From Marinobacter pelagius (lineage in GTDB: Bacteria > Pseudomonadota > Gammaproteobacteria > Pseudomonadales > Oleiphilaceae), in NCBI RefSeq assembly GCF_003315345.1, contig NZ_QNRO01000011.1:62001-126000 (forward strand): a stretch of 64,000 nucleotides of DNA. The letters run 5' to 3'. Below the pieces are notes generated by a model. It was not told the DNA's origin. It worked only from the letters and a program-made list of their open reading frames with translations, and did not search any database. The translations under genes were made by a program, and so were the position numbers. Below are positions 9,605-20,925 of the stretch, piece after piece; position 1 is the first letter of the stretch; each line of letters opens with the position of its first letter.

Positions 9605-9982
9605 GTGAATAGCAAACGACCAGTAAATCTCGATCTCGGCAAGTTTCATTTTCCACTGCCAGCCATTACGTCCATATTGCACCGTGTCAGCGGCATCATC
9701 ATTTTTGTTGGTGTTGCGTTCCTGCTTTATGGGCTTCAGCTTTCCCTGTCCGGGGAAGAGGGGTTCAGTCGGGTAAGTGAACTGCTGGACAGCTTCCTTG
9801 CCAAGCTGATTACCTGGGGCATTTTGTCTGCTCTGCTTTACCACCTGGTTGCAGGTATCAAGCACCTGTTCATGGATATGGGCATCGGTGAAGATCTTGA
9901 GAGCGGTCGCCTCGCTGCGAAAGCTACGATCGTGGTTTCCGTCATTCTCATCGTTCTGGCAGGAGTCTGGGTATGGGCATGA
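9605..9982 (+). CDS. sdhC: Succinate dehydrogenase cytochrome b556 subunit
   Basis: 125 residues with three membrane helices, the family norm. Starts with GTG. The YHLVAGIKHLFMD stretch (about residues 79-91) carries the conserved histidine that ligates heme b and the HxxxGxxHLxxD family signature; SILHRVSG near residue 23 is the quinone-site serine/arginine region. With SdhD it anchors SdhAB in the inner membrane and passes electrons from succinate to ubiquinone (complex II). Overlaps sdhD by four bases (ATGA), indicating coupled translation. Confidence 0.95.
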   Translation: MNSKRPVNLDLGKFHFPLPAITSILHRVSGIIIFVGVAFLLYGLQLSLSGEEGFSRVSELLDSFLAKLITWGILSALLYHLVAGIKHLFMDMGIGEDLESGRLAAKATIVVSVILIVLAGVWVWA

Positions 9983-10320
9983 ACAGCGCAACGAATATTG
10001 GTCGTAACGGGATCCAGGACTGGATCATCCAGCGGGTCACGGCTTACGTATTAGCCCTTTATACACTGTTCCTCCTTGGCTTTTTTGTGACCACTGATGT
10101 TGATTATCAGTCCTGGTCCGCTCTGTTCGGTCAGGGATGGTTCAAGATATTTACACTGCTCGCTCTGCTGTCCATTGCCGGGCATGCGTGGGTTGGTCTG
10201 TGGACCGTGTCCACCGACTACATCAAATCCGCGATGCAGCGTTTTCTGTTCCAGACTGTCTGCGTACTCGTTATTTTCGTGTATGTGGTGTGGGGCATTC
10301 AGATTCTTTGGGGGCTTTAA
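9979..10320 (+). CDS. sdhD: Succinate dehydrogenase membrane anchor subunit
   Basis: 113 residues with three hydrophobic helices. I place the start at ATG 9979, which forms an ATGA overlap with the sdhC stop; an in-frame ATG at 9973 would add two residues. The N-terminal DWIIQRVTAYVLALY segment and the histidine in SIAGHAWVGLWTVSTDYIK match the family, the aspartate-tyrosine pair (DY) being part of the quinone site. Partner of SdhC in complex II; sdhA follows after three bases. Confidence 0.94.
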   Translation: MNSATNIGRNGIQDWIIQRVTAYVLALYTLFLLGFFVTTDVDYQSWSALFGQGWFKIFTLLALLSIAGHAWVGLWTVSTDYIKSAMQRFLFQTVCVLVIFVYVVWGIQILWGL

Positions 10321-10323
10321 TAG

Positions 10324-12096
10324 ATGGCTAACATCAAGACCATGTCTTTTGACGCGATTGTTATCGGTGGTGGCGGTGCCGGTATGCGAGCCGCCCTGCA
10401 GCTTACCGAATCCGGTATCAATACCGCGTGTATCACGAAAGTATTTCCGACCCGGTCTCACACCGTGTCCGCCCAGGGCGGCATCACCTGTGCGATCGCA
10501 AGTGCCGATCCCAATGATGACTGGCGCTGGCACATGTACGACACCGTCAAGGGCTCCGATTATATCGGTGACCAGGACGCTATCGAGTACATGTGTTCCG
10601 TAGGCCCCCAGGCGGTTTTCGAGCTGGAGCACATGGGTCTGCCGTTCTCCCGGACCGAGCAGGGCCGTATTTACCAGCGCCCGTTCGGTGGTCAGTCCAA
10701 GGACTATGGTAAAGGTGGTCAGGCGGCCCGTACCTGTGCCGCTGCCGACCGTACCGGTCATGCTCTGCTGCACACCCTTTACCAGGCCAACCTGAAAGGT
10801 GGTACTACCTTCCTTAATGAGTGGTACGCCGTCGATCTGGTCAAGAACGCCAAGAATGAAGTCGTTGGTGTTGTTGCCATCGAGATCGAGACTGGTGAAG
10901 TCTGCTACATCAAGTCCAAGGCCACGGTTCTGGCCACCGGTGGTGCCGGCCGTATCTACGCCTCCACCACCAACGCCATGATCAACACCGGTGACGGTAT
11001 CGGCATGGCCCTGCGTGCCGGCTTCCCGATGCAGGATATGGAGATGTGGCAGTTCCACCCGACCGGTATCCACGGTGCCGGTACGCTGGTGACCGAAGGT
11101 TGCCGGGGTGAGGGTGGTTACCTGATCAACTCCGAAGGTGAGCGTTTCATGGAGCGCTATGCTCCGAATGCGAAGGACCTGGCCGGCCGTGATGTTGTGG
11201 CCCGCTCCATGGTTCTGGAAATCCTGGAAGGTCGCGGCTGTGGTCCCGACAAGGACCACGTACTGCTGAAACTGGATCATCTGGGTGAAGAGACCCTGAA
11301 CCTGCGCCTGCCGGGCATCTGTGAGCTGTCCCGCACCTTTGCGCACGTGGATCCGGTGAAAGAGCCGATTCCGGTCGTTCCGACCTGTCACTACATGATG
11401 GGTGGTATTCCGACCAACGTTGGTGGCCAGGCTCTGACCCAGGACGAAAACGGCAACGACAAGCCGATCCCCGGTTTGTTCGCCTGTGGTGAGGCTGCCT
11501 GTGTGTCCGTGCACGGCGCCAACCGCCTGGGTGGTAACTCTCTGCTGGATCTGGTTGTGTTCGGTCGTGCGGCTGGTCTGCACATTGAAGAGCAACTGCG
11601 CGGCGGCTTCGAAGTTGACGGCGCCAGCGAAGAAGATATCAAGCGTGCCATGGCTCGTCTGGATCGTCTGAACAGCGCTTCCGAGGGTGAGAGCGTTGCA
11701 GAGGTTCGCAAGGATCTTCAGAACTGCATGCAGCTGTATTTCGGTGTATTCCGTGATGGCAAGAGCATGGAAGAGGGCTTGAAGAAGCTGGAGGCTATTG
11801 GCGAGCGTGTTCGTAACACCAGGCTTGCTGATACCAGTGATGCCTTCAATACCGCTCGCATAGAGGCGCTTGAGTTGGACAATCTTTATGAGGTTGCTCT
11901 GGCGACAGCCATTTCCGCGTTCGAGCGTAAGGAAAGTCGTGGCGCCCACGCCAGGAACGATTTCACCGAGCGTGACGACGAGAACTGGCTGAAGCACTCC
12001 ATGTACTTCCCTCTGGACAAGCGGGTTGGCAAGCGTGACGTAAACTTTGCGCCGAAGACCGTGCCGATGTTCGAGCCGAAGATCCGGACTTACTAA
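10324..12096 (+). CDS. sdhA: Succinate dehydrogenase flavoprotein subunit
   Basis: 590 residues. Oxidises succinate to fumarate with covalently bound FAD. The dinucleotide-binding [10 protein letters not shown] begins near residue 15, the flavin-linking histidine is H46 in [12 protein letters not shown], and the active-site region [21 protein letters not shown] and the late [14 protein letters not shown] motif are intact. Second-to-last gene of sdhCDAB, sixteen bases before sdhB, whose ATG is preceded by GGGGAGG. Complex II links the TCA cycle to the respiratory chain at the inner face of the cytoplasmic membrane. Confidence 0.98.
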   Translation: MANIKTMSFDAIVIGGGGAGMRAALQLTESGINTACITKVFPTRSHTVSAQGGITCAIASADPNDDWRWHMYDTVKGSDYIGDQDAIEYMCSVGPQAVFELEHMGLPFSRTEQGRIYQRPFGGQSKDYGKGGQAARTCAAADRTGHALLHTLYQANLKGGTTFLNEWYAVDLVKNAKNEVVGVVAIEIETGEVCYIKSKATVLATGGAGRIYASTTNAMINTGDGIGMALRAGFPMQDMEMWQFHPTGIHGAGTLVTEGCRGEGGYLINSEGERFMERYAPNAKDLAGRDVVARSMVLEILEGRGCGPDKDHVLLKLDHLGEETLNLRLPGICELSRTFAHVDPVKEPIPVVPTCHYMMGGIPTNVGGQALTQDENGNDKPIPGLFACGEAACVSVHGANRLGGNSLLDLVVFGRAAGLHIEEQLRGGFEVDGASEEDIKRAMARLDRLNSASEGESVAEVRKDLQNCMQLYFGVFRDGKSMEEGLKKLEAIGERVRNTRLADTSDAFNTARIEALELDNLYEVALATAISAFERKESRGAHARNDFTERDDENWLKHSMYFPLDKRVGKRDVNFAPKTVPMFEPKIRTY

Positions 12097-12112
12097 GGGG
12101 AGGATGTAGAGA

Positions 12113-12817
12113 ATGTTGGTAAGCCTGTACCGTTACAATCCCGAGACTGACAACGCCCCCTACATGCAGGACGTTGAGGTAGAGATTCCCGCCGGTAAGG
12201 ACCTGATGGTTCTTGACGTGCTGAATCTGGTGAAGGAAAAAGATGAAACCATGTCCTACCGTCGTTCCTGCCGCGAGGGTGTGTGCGGCTCCGACGGCAT
12301 GAACATGAACGGCAAGAACGGCCTGGCCTGTATCACGCCTGTTTCCCAGGTGGTGAAGAATGACAAGCTGGTGCTGCGCCCGCTGCCGGGTCTGCCGGTC
12401 ATTCGTGACCTGGTGGTCGACATGAGCCTGTTCTACAAGCAGTACGAAAAGGTCATGCCGTACCTCATCAACGACAAGCCGGCGCCCGCGATCGAGCGTC
12501 TGCAGTCTCCGGAAGACCGGGAGAAGCTGGACGGCCTGTACGAGTGTATTCTCTGTGCCTGCTGTTCCACTTCCTGTCCGTCCTTCTGGTGGAACCCGGA
12601 CAAGTTCATCGGCCCGGCCGGCCTGCTGCAGGCGTACCGGTTCCTGGCGGACAGCCGTGATACCGCCCAGGCGGATCGACTGGCAAATCTGGATGATCCG
12701 TTCAGTGTTTTCCGCTGCCGGGGTATCATGAACTGTGTCAGCGTCTGCCCGAAAGGCCTGAACCCCACAAGGGCTATCGGCCACATCCGGAACCTCCTGC
12801 TGCAAAGGGCGACCTGA
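12113..12817 (+). CDS. sdhB: Succinate dehydrogenase iron-sulfur subunit
   Basis: 234 residues with the three cluster-binding regions in order. The [2Fe-2S] ligands are C53, C58, D61 and C73 (the aspartate ligand is also found in E. coli SdhB). CILCACCSTSCP supplies the [4Fe-4S]/[3Fe-4S] cysteines, and CRGIMNCVSVCPKGLNP the remainder. The SFWWN sequence contains the tryptophan at the quinone site. Carries electrons from SdhA flavin to quinone. Last sdh gene; a stem-loop follows before sucA. Confidence 0.98.
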   Translation: MLVSLYRYNPETDNAPYMQDVEVEIPAGKDLMVLDVLNLVKEKDETMSYRRSCREGVCGSDGMNMNGKNGLACITPVSQVVKNDKLVLRPLPGLPVIRDLVVDMSLFYKQYEKVMPYLINDKPAPAIERLQSPEDREKLDGLYECILCACCSTSCPSFWWNPDKFIGPAGLLQAYRFLADSRDTAQADRLANLDDPFSVFRCRGIMNCVSVCPKGLNPTRAIGHIRNLLLQRAT

Positions 12818-13124
12818 TCAGCAGGTTCCGACACAGACGCTATACTGTTCTGACCAGGTTAGCACCCCGAAGGCCTCGCTATACGCGGGGCCTTCAACCA
12901 AAGGCTTATGGTCAAAAGTCTTAGTCGGGTGCACACTACGCATGCCGTGACGATAACTTAAAAGGTTTTCGCGGCTTTGCCGAGTATAAAAACCACTGGG
13001 GAATGGAAAACATCCGTGTCGCGTGTGGTGGTCAAAGTCATGCCGTAGATACCCGTATTGACTGAGTTTTACCCCTGACCGACCATACCGGCTCCCCGCA
13101 CCAGCCCAAGGTGAGCTATTCAAG
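12818..13124 (+). other. sdhB-sucA intergenic region with a strong stem-loop
   Basis: 307 bp without a gene. GAAGGCCTCGC (12869-12879) pairs with GCGGGGCCTTC (12885-12895) with one wobble and a 5-nt loop, but no T tract follows. It may be a weak terminator or a processing/stability element separating sdh from suc transcripts, a position where E. coli also has internal processing. A-rich sequence near 12960-13000 could hold a sucA promoter, but no clear -35/-10 pair was found. Confidence 0.45.
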
Positions 13125-15962
13125 ATGCACGAAAGCATAATGGAGCAGTTGTGGCAGACTTCCCACCTGCAGGGTGGCAATCTTGCCTACGTTGAACAGC
13201 TTTTCGAAACCTACCTGACAGACCCCAACGCCGTTCCCGAAGAGTGGCGAAGCTACTTTGACAAGCTTCCCAGCGTTGACGGCTACCACGGCCGCGATAT
13301 CGTCCACTCTTCCATCCGCGAACAGTTCGAGCATATCTCCCGCAACCAGCGTTTTCTGGCCACCAGCGGCGTTCCCGCCAGTGCCACATCTGATGCGGAC
13401 AAGAAGCAGATCCGTGTGCTCCAGATGATCAACGCTTTCCGTTTCCGTGGTCACCAGGAAGCGAAGCTCGATCCCCTCGGCGTATGGCAGCGTCCCCAGG
13501 TGGAAGACCTGGATCCCCGGTTCCATGAACTTGGTGAATCCGACCTCGATCTCGAATTCCAGACCGGTTCCCTGAATTTCGGCTCCGAGACCATGAAGCT
13601 CTCGGATATCGTTGACGGGCTGCGCAAGACCTATTGCGAGAGTATCGGCGCTGAGTACATGCACGTCGTCGATACCCGCGTGAAGCGTTGGTTCCAACAG
13701 CGTATGGAGCCGGTCCGCTCACGGCCGGAATATGAAGCAACCACTCGTAAACACATTCTCGAGCGCCTGACCGCGGCAGAAGGGCTCGAGAAGTATCTGG
13801 GTTCCCGTTACCCCGGCGTCAAGCGTTTCGGCCTGGAAGGCGGTGAGAGCCTGATTCCCTGCCTGGATGAACTGATCCAGCGTGCAGGCTCCTATGGTGC
13901 AAAAGAAATCGTTCTCGGCATGGCCCACCGTGGCCGTTTGAACGTTCTGGTGAACACACTCGGCAAAAACCCGAAAGAACTCTTCGACGAGTTTGAGGGC
14001 AAGAAACTGGCGGACTCCGGCTCCGGGGACGTCAAGTATCACCAGGGCTTCTCTTCCAACGTCATGACTCCCGGTGGCGAAATTCACCTGGCGATGGCGT
14101 TCAACCCGTCTCACCTGGAAATCGTGTCTCCGGTGGTTGAAGGTTCGGTGCGTGCACGCCAGACCCGCCGTGGCGATACCGATGGCACTCAGGTTGTGCC
14201 CATCGTCATGCACGGTGATGCCGCCTTTGCCGGCCAGGGCGTGGTGATGGAAACCTTCCAGATGTCCCAGACCCGGGGCTACGGCGTTGGCGGTACCATC
14301 CACATCGTGATCAACAACCAGGTCGGCTTCACTACCAGCAAGCAGGAAGACGCCCGCTCCACCGAATACTGTACCGACGTGGCCAAGATGGTCCAGGCGC
14401 CGATCCTGCACGTGAACGCGGACGATCCTGAAGCGGTCATGTTCGCCACCCAGATGGCCATGGATTACCGCAACGAATTCAAGGGCGACGTGGTCATCGA
14501 TCTGGTTTGTTACCGTCGTCGCGGCCACAACGAGGCCGATGAGCCAGCGGCAACCCAGCCGCTGATGTACGAAAAGATTCGTAAGCTGAAAACCACCCGT
14601 GCGCTGTATGCGGATCAGCTGGTTGAAGCTGGTGTCATCTCCGAAGACGAAGCCAAACAGATGGAGACCGAATACCGTGACGCCCTGGACAATGGCGAGC
14701 ACGTGGTGAAGTCTCTGGTCAAGGAGCCCAACACCGAACTGTACGTTGACTGGACGCCGTACCTGGGGCACGAGTGGACTGCCAAGTGCAAGACCAGCGT
14801 CAACCTGAAGACGATCCAGAAGCTGGGCAAGCAGCTGACCTCCCTGCCAGAAGGTTTCAGTGTCCAGCGTCAGGTTTCCAAGATCGTCAACGATCGCGAG
14901 AAGATGACGGCCGGTGCCCTGGCCTTGAACTGGGGCTACGGCGAGATGATGGCCTACGCCACGCTGCTGAACGAAGGCCACCCGATCCGTCTGACCGGTC
15001 AGGACGTGGGCCGGGGTACTTTCTCCCACCGTCATGCGGTTTTGCACAACCAGAAAGACGGCTCGACCCACATTTCCCTCCAGAAGCTTTCCGACGACCA
15101 GCCGCAGTTCGAGATCTACGACTCGCTGCTGTCCGAAGAAGCGGTCATGGCGTTCGAGTACGGTTACTCCACCACCACCCCGAACGCACTCATTGTCTGG
15201 GAAGCCCAGTTTGGTGACTTCGCCAACGGTGCCCAGGTGGTGATTGACCAGTTCCTGACCAGCGGCGAGCACAAGTGGGGCCGCCTGTGTGGTCTGACGC
15301 TGCTGTTGCCGCACGGTTACGAAGGGCAGGGTCCGGAGCACAGTTCCGCTCGCCTGGAACGCTTCCTGCAGCTGTGTGCGGAGCACAACATCCAGGTGTG
15401 TGTGCCGACCACGCCGTCCCAGGTCTTCCACATGCTGCGCCGTCAGGTGAAGCGCCCGCTGCGCAAGCCGCTGGTGGCCATCACTCCGAAGAGTCTGCTG
15501 CGCCACAAGGAAGCGACCTCCGGTCTGGACGACCTGACTTCAGGCACCTTCCAGACAGTGCTGCCCGAAAAGGAACCTTCCGATCCGAAGAAGGTCACCC
15601 GCCTGATCATGTGCAGCGGCAAGGTCTACTTTGATCTTCTGGAGAAGAAGAAGGCTGACGAGCGCGACGACGTTGCTATCGTCCGGATCGAGCAGCTGTA
15701 CCCGTTCCCGGGGGATGACCTGGACGAGCTGCTGAGCCAGTACCCCAAGCTCAAGCACGTGGTCTGGTGCCAGGAAGAGCCGATGAACCAGGGAGCCTGG
15801 TACTGCAGCCAGCATCATATGCGTAATGCACTGCAGCGCCTGAACCCCAAGCTGTACCTTCAGTATGCCGGTCGTGATGCCTCGGCTGCTCCTGCCTGTG
15901 GACATATGTCTGTTCACATCGAAGAGCAGAAGAAACTGGTCAACGACGCGTTTGAAATCTGA
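13125..15962 (+). CDS. sucA: 2-oxoglutarate dehydrogenase E1 component
   Basis: 945 residues (E. coli 933). Thiamine-diphosphate decarboxylase of the 2-oxoglutarate dehydrogenase complex. The N-terminal E2-interacting segment (LAYVEQLFETYL) is followed by the catalytic core with GMAHRGRLNVL and the ThDP/Mg region HGDAAFAGQGVV ... VINNQVGFTT, and by the transketolase-like C-terminal domains (GQDVGRGTFSHRHAVLHNQ, EYGYS). AAGGTGAG precedes ATG 13125; an ATG five codons later is a possible alternative. First of sucAB-lpd-sucCD, all same-strand and closely spaced. Confidence 0.98.
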   Translation: MHESIMEQLWQTSHLQGGNLAYVEQLFETYLTDPNAVPEEWRSYFDKLPSVDGYHGRDIVHSSIREQFEHISRNQRFLATSGVPASATSDADKKQIRVLQMINAFRFRGHQEAKLDPLGVWQRPQVEDLDPRFHELGESDLDLEFQTGSLNFGSETMKLSDIVDGLRKTYCESIGAEYMHVVDTRVKRWFQQRMEPVRSRPEYEATTRKHILERLTAAEGLEKYLGSRYPGVKRFGLEGGESLIPCLDELIQRAGSYGAKEIVLGMAHRGRLNVLVNTLGKNPKELFDEFEGKKLADSGSGDVKYHQGFSSNVMTPGGEIHLAMAFNPSHLEIVSPVVEGSVRARQTRRGDTDGTQVVPIVMHGDAAFAGQGVVMETFQMSQTRGYGVGGTIHIVINNQVGFTTSKQEDARSTEYCTDVAKMVQAPILHVNADDPEAVMFATQMAMDYRNEFKGDVVIDLVCYRRRGHNEADEPAATQPLMYEKIRKLKTTRALYADQLVEAGVISEDEAKQMETEYRDALDNGEHVVKSLVKEPNTELYVDWTPYLGHEWTAKCKTSVNLKTIQKLGKQLTSLPEGFSVQRQVSKIVNDREKMTAGALALNWGYGEMMAYATLLNEGHPIRLTGQDVGRGTFSHRHAVLHNQKDGSTHISLQKLSDDQPQFEIYDSLLSEEAVMAFEYGYSTTTPNALIVWEAQFGDFANGAQVVIDQFLTSGEHKWGRLCGLTLLLPHGYEGQGPEHSSARLERFLQLCAEHNIQVCVPTTPSQVFHMLRRQVKRPLRKPLVAITPKSLLRHKEATSGLDDLTSGTFQTVLPEKEPSDPKKVTRLIMCSGKVYFDLLEKKKADERDDVAIVRIEQLYPFPGDDLDELLSQYPKLKHVVWCQEEPMNQGAWYCSQHHMRNALQRLNPKLYLQYAGRDASAAPACGHMSVHIEEQKKLVNDAFEI

Positions 15963-15987
15963 CGAGCTACCGAACTAAGGATTTGTA

Positions 15988-17214
15988 ATGTCAACTGAGA
16001 TTAAAGCCCCCGTTTTCCCGGAGTCGGTCGCAGAGGGTACCGTCGCGACCTGGCACAAGCAGCCGGGCGAAGCCTGTTCCCGCGACGAGCTGATCGTCGA
16101 TATCGAAACCGACAAGGTTGTCCTCGAAGTGGTTGCACCGGCTGACGGTGTGATCGAGGAAATCGTCAAGGGTGAAGGCGACACCGTTGAAAGCGGTGAA
16201 GTGATTGGCAAGTTCAAGGAAGGCGCAGCGGGTGAGTCCAAGCCTGCCGAAAGCAAGCCGGAAGCCAAAGAGGAAGCTCCGAAGGAAGAAGCCAAGTCAG
16301 AAGCCGCTTCCGGAGAAGCTATCCTGAGCCCGGCCGCCCGCAAGCTGGCCGAGGAAAACGATGTCGATCCGAACGCCGTCAAGGGCACCGGCAAAGATGG
16401 CCGTGTCACCAAGGAAGACGTTCAGGCTCACATCGACGGCAGCAAGGCCCCCGGTGGCGCCGCAAAGCCGGCCGCAGCGGCCGGTATGCCGGAAGTCAAT
16501 GTGGCTCAGGGCGAGCGCCCCGAGAAGCGGGTTCCGATGACCCGTCTGCGCGCCAGCATCGCCAAGCGTCTGGTCGAGGCACAGCAGACTGCGGCCATGC
16601 TGACCACCTTCAACGAAGTGAACATGAAGCCGATCATGGAGCTGCGCAAGCAGTATCAGGACAGCTTTGTGAAGCGTCACGGTATCAAGCTGGGCTTCAT
16701 GTCCTTCTTCACCAAGGCGGCAACCGAAGCCCTGAAGCGTTTCCCGGCGGTTAACGCATCCATCGACGGCAACGATATGGTTTATCATGGCTACCAGGAT
16801 ATCGGTGTAGCCGTTTCCACCGATCGTGGTCTGGTGGTCCCGGTTCTGCGCGATTCCGACGCCATGGGTCTGGCCGACATCGAGAAGAAGATTGTCGAGT
16901 ACGGCACCAAGGCCAAAGAAGGCAAGCTGGGTATCGAGGAAATGACCGGTGGTACCTTCACTATCACCAACGGCGGTATCTTCGGCTCGCTGATCTCCAC
17001 GCCGATCCTGAACCCGCCGCAGACCGCGATTCTGGGCATGCACAAGATCCAGGAACGCCCGATGGCGGTCAACGGCCAGGTTGAAATCCTGCCGATGATG
17101 TACCTGGCGCTGTCATACGATCACCGCATGATCGATGGTAAGGAAGCAGTGCAGTTCCTCGTCGCCATCAAGGAAATGCTTGAAGACCCGGCACGTATTC
17201 TGCTGGACGTGTGA
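15988..17214 (+). CDS. sucB: Dihydrolipoyllysine succinyltransferase (2-oxoglutarate dehydrogenase E2)
   Basis: 408 residues. Domains in order: a lipoyl domain with the modified lysine K43 ([10 protein letters not shown]); an Ala/Glu/Lys-rich flexible linker (about residues 78-108); the E1/E3-binding domain ([15 protein letters not shown], near 113); a second linker; and the acyltransferase domain ending in the catalytic HRMIDG (H379, D383). Forms the 24-mer core that transfers succinyl groups to CoA. AAGGAT precedes the start. Lies between sucA and lpd. Confidence 0.98.
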   Translation: MSTEIKAPVFPESVAEGTVATWHKQPGEACSRDELIVDIETDKVVLEVVAPADGVIEEIVKGEGDTVESGEVIGKFKEGAAGESKPAESKPEAKEEAPKEEAKSEAASGEAILSPAARKLAEENDVDPNAVKGTGKDGRVTKEDVQAHIDGSKAPGGAAKPAAAAGMPEVNVAQGERPEKRVPMTRLRASIAKRLVEAQQTAAMLTTFNEVNMKPIMELRKQYQDSFVKRHGIKLGFMSFFTKAATEALKRFPAVNASIDGNDMVYHGYQDIGVAVSTDRGLVVPVLRDSDAMGLADIEKKIVEYGTKAKEGKLGIEEMTGGTFTITNGGIFGSLISTPILNPPQTAILGMHKIQERPMAVNGQVEILPMMYLALSYDHRMIDGKEAVQFLVAIKEMLEDPARILLDV

Positions 17215-17246
17215 ACTGACACTTAACGAATCAGAGAACGGGATAA

Positions 17247-18692
<1,446 letters not shown>

Positions 18693-18728
18693 CGCAAACC
18701 AGGAATTCTTTAATTCGGGACATTTACT

Positions 18729-19895
18729 ATGAATTTGCATGAATATCAGGGCAAGCAGCTGTTTGCTGAGTACGGCCTGCCCGTATCCAAGGGTATTGCC
18801 TGCGATACTCCCAAGGAAGCCGTAGCAGCGGCAGACGAAATCGGCGGTGACGGCTGGGTAGTCAAGGCCCAGGTTCACGCGGGTGGCCGTGGTAAGGCCG
18901 GCGGTGTAAAGCTGGTCAAGAGCAAAGAAGAAATCCGTGAGTTTGCCGAGAAGTGGCTGGGCCAGAACCTGGTTACCTACCAGACCGACGAGAACGGTCA
19001 GCCGGTCAGCAAGATCCTGGTTGAATCCCTGACCGACATCGAGGAAGAACTGTACCTGGGCGCCGTGGTTGACCGTGGCACCCGTCGTATCGTCTTCATG
19101 GCATCTACCGAAGGTGGTGTCGAGATCGAGAAGGTTGCCGAAGAGACTCCGGAAAAGATCCTGAAGGCCGAAATCGACCCGCTGGTCGGCGCTCAGCCGT
19201 ACCAGGGCCGTGAGCTGGCGTTCAAACTGGGTCTGGAAGGCAAGCAGATCGGTCAGTTCACCAAGATCTTCCTGGGTCTGGCCAAGCTGTTCGAAGCAGC
19301 GGACCTGGCACTGGTAGAGATCAACCCGCTGGTTATCACGCCGGCCGGTGACCTGCACTGCCTGGACGCCAAGGTTGGTGTGGACGGCAACGCGCTGTAC
19401 CGCCAGAAGAAGATCCACGAGATGCATGATCCTTCCCAGGAAGATTCCCGTGAAGCGGAAGCGGCCAAGTGGGAACTGAACTACGTGGCGCTGGAAGGCA
19501 ACATCGGCTGTATGGTTAACGGTGCCGGTCTGGCCATGGGCACCATGGACATCATCAAGCTGTCCGGCGGCCAGCCTGCCAACTTCCTGGACGTTGGCGG
19601 CGGCGCGACCAAAGAGCGCGTTTCCGAAGCGTTCAAGATCATCCTGTCTGACGACGCGGTTCAGGCCGTTCTGGTTAACATCTTCGGTGGTATCGTTCGC
19701 TGCGACATGATCGCAGAGGGCATCATCGGCGCTGTTAAGGAAGTCGGTGTAAAAGTTCCTGTGGTTGTTCGCCTTGAAGGTAATAACGCCGAGCTGGGCA
19801 CCAAGGTACTGGCCGAGAGTGGCCTGAACATCATTGCCGCCACCAGCCTGGCGGATGCTGCAGAGCAAGTCGTTAAAGCCGCAGGGGGTAAGTAA
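18729..19895 (+). CDS. sucC: Succinyl-CoA synthetase beta subunit
   Basis: 388 residues, exactly the usual length. N-terminal ATP-grasp fold ([38 protein letters not shown] binds nucleotide) and a C-terminal CoA-ligase domain ([33 protein letters not shown]). Binds nucleotide and drives substrate-level phosphorylation with SucD. The stop codon TAA shares its last base with the sucD ATG (TAATG), ensuring a 1:1 ratio. Confidence 0.98.
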   Translation: MNLHEYQGKQLFAEYGLPVSKGIACDTPKEAVAAADEIGGDGWVVKAQVHAGGRGKAGGVKLVKSKEEIREFAEKWLGQNLVTYQTDENGQPVSKILVESLTDIEEELYLGAVVDRGTRRIVFMASTEGGVEIEKVAEETPEKILKAEIDPLVGAQPYQGRELAFKLGLEGKQIGQFTKIFLGLAKLFEAADLALVEINPLVITPAGDLHCLDAKVGVDGNALYRQKKIHEMHDPSQEDSREAEAAKWELNYVALEGNIGCMVNGAGLAMGTMDIIKLSGGQPANFLDVGGGATKERVSEAFKIILSDDAVQAVLVNIFGGIVRCDMIAEGIIGAVKEVGVKVPVVVRLEGNNAELGTKVLAESGLNIIAATSLADAAEQVVKAAGGK

Positions 19896-20767
19896 TGAGC
19901 ATCCTGATCAATAAAGACACCAAGGTAATCTGCCAGGGCTTTACCGGCTCCCAGGGTACCTTCCACTCCGAGCAGGCCATTGCCTATGGCACCAAGATGG
20001 TTGGCGGTGTAAGCCCCGGTAAGGGCGGCACCGAGCATCTGGGCCTGCCGGTATTCAACACCGTTCGTGACGCTGTTGAAGCGACCGGTGCGGAAGCCAC
20101 CGTGATCTACGTGCCGGCTCCGTTCTGTAAGGACGCCATCATCGAAGCGGCAGACGCCGGCATCCAGCTGATCGTCTGTATCACCGAAGGCATCCCGACC
20201 ATCGACATGCTGTACGCCAAAGAATACGTTGATCGTAAAGGCGTTCGCATGATCGGTCCGAACTGCCCGGGCGTGATCACTCCGGACGAGTGCAAGATCG
20301 GCATCATGCCGGGCCACATCCACAAGAAGGGTAAGGTCGGCATCGTATCCCGCTCTGGTACCCTCACTTACGAAGCGGTCAAGCAGACCACCGACTTCGG
20401 TTACGGCCAGTCCACCTGTGTGGGCATCGGTGGCGACCCGATTCCGGGTTCCAATTTCATCGATATCCTGAAGCTGCTGCAGGAAGATCCGGAGACCGAG
20501 GCCATCGTCATGATCGGTGAGATCGGCGGTACTGCCGAGGAAGAAGCCGCTGCGTTCATCAAAGAGAACGTAACCAAGCCGGTTGTTTCCTACATCGCGG
20601 GTGTGACTGCGCCTCCGGGCAAGCGTATGGGTCACGCCGGTGCGATCATCTCCGGTGGTAAGGGTACTGCAGACGAGAAGTTTGCTGCTCTGAACGACGC
20701 CGGTGTGAAAACCGTGCGCAGCCTGGCCGAAATCGGCAAGGCCCTGAAGGAAGTGACTGGCTGGTAA
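19895..20767 (+). CDS. sucD: Succinyl-CoA synthetase alpha subunit
   Basis: 290 residues. CoA-binding N-terminal domain ([16 protein letters not shown]) and a ligase domain with the phosphorylated histidine H247 in [14 protein letters not shown]. With SucC converts succinyl-CoA, ADP and phosphate to succinate, CoA and ATP. Last gene of the TCA operon; a strong terminator follows. Confidence 0.98.
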   Translation: MSILINKDTKVICQGFTGSQGTFHSEQAIAYGTKMVGGVSPGKGGTEHLGLPVFNTVRDAVEATGAEATVIYVPAPFCKDAIIEAADAGIQLIVCITEGIPTIDMLYAKEYVDRKGVRMIGPNCPGVITPDECKIGIMPGHIHKKGKVGIVSRSGTLTYEAVKQTTDFGYGQSTCVGIGGDPIPGSNFIDILKLLQEDPETEAIVMIGEIGGTAEEEAAAFIKENVTKPVVSYIAGVTAPPGKRMGHAGAIISGGKGTADEKFAALNDAGVKTVRSLAEIGKALKEVTGW

Positions 20768-20784
20768 GCCTTTCCTCCTGAAGG

Positions 20785-20829
20785 AAAAACCCTCGGCACA
20801 TCATGGTGTCCGGGGGTTTTTTGTTTTTT
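20785..20829 (+). terminator. Rho-independent terminator of the sdh-suc operon
   Basis: AAAAACCCTCGGCAC folds against GTGTCCGGGGGTTTT with one bulge, and the stem runs into a T-rich tail to 20829 (TTTTTTGTTTTTT). It lies 17 nt after sucD and separates the operon from trpS. Confidence 0.88.
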
Positions 20830-20925
20830 GGCCTGTGTCCTTAACGGCGAGGGGCTATCAGACTATAATGCCCGGTCAGCCTCTTTTGCCGGGGCGCACT
20901 ATTCGCAACAGAAGGAGTTCGTGCT

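Noticed and set aside
9405..9656. Minus-strand frame overlapping the sdh leader and start
   Set aside because: It overlaps sdhC and its leader; composition is unlike a protein.
10051..11997. Long open reading frame antisense to sdhD and sdhA (minus strand)
   Set aside because: It follows the strongly biased codons of sdhDA, has no plausible domain content, and the plus-strand genes are certain.
12818..13180. Minus-strand frame across the sdhB-sucA gap
   Set aside because: No family resemblance and no ribosome-binding site; overlaps the start of sucA.
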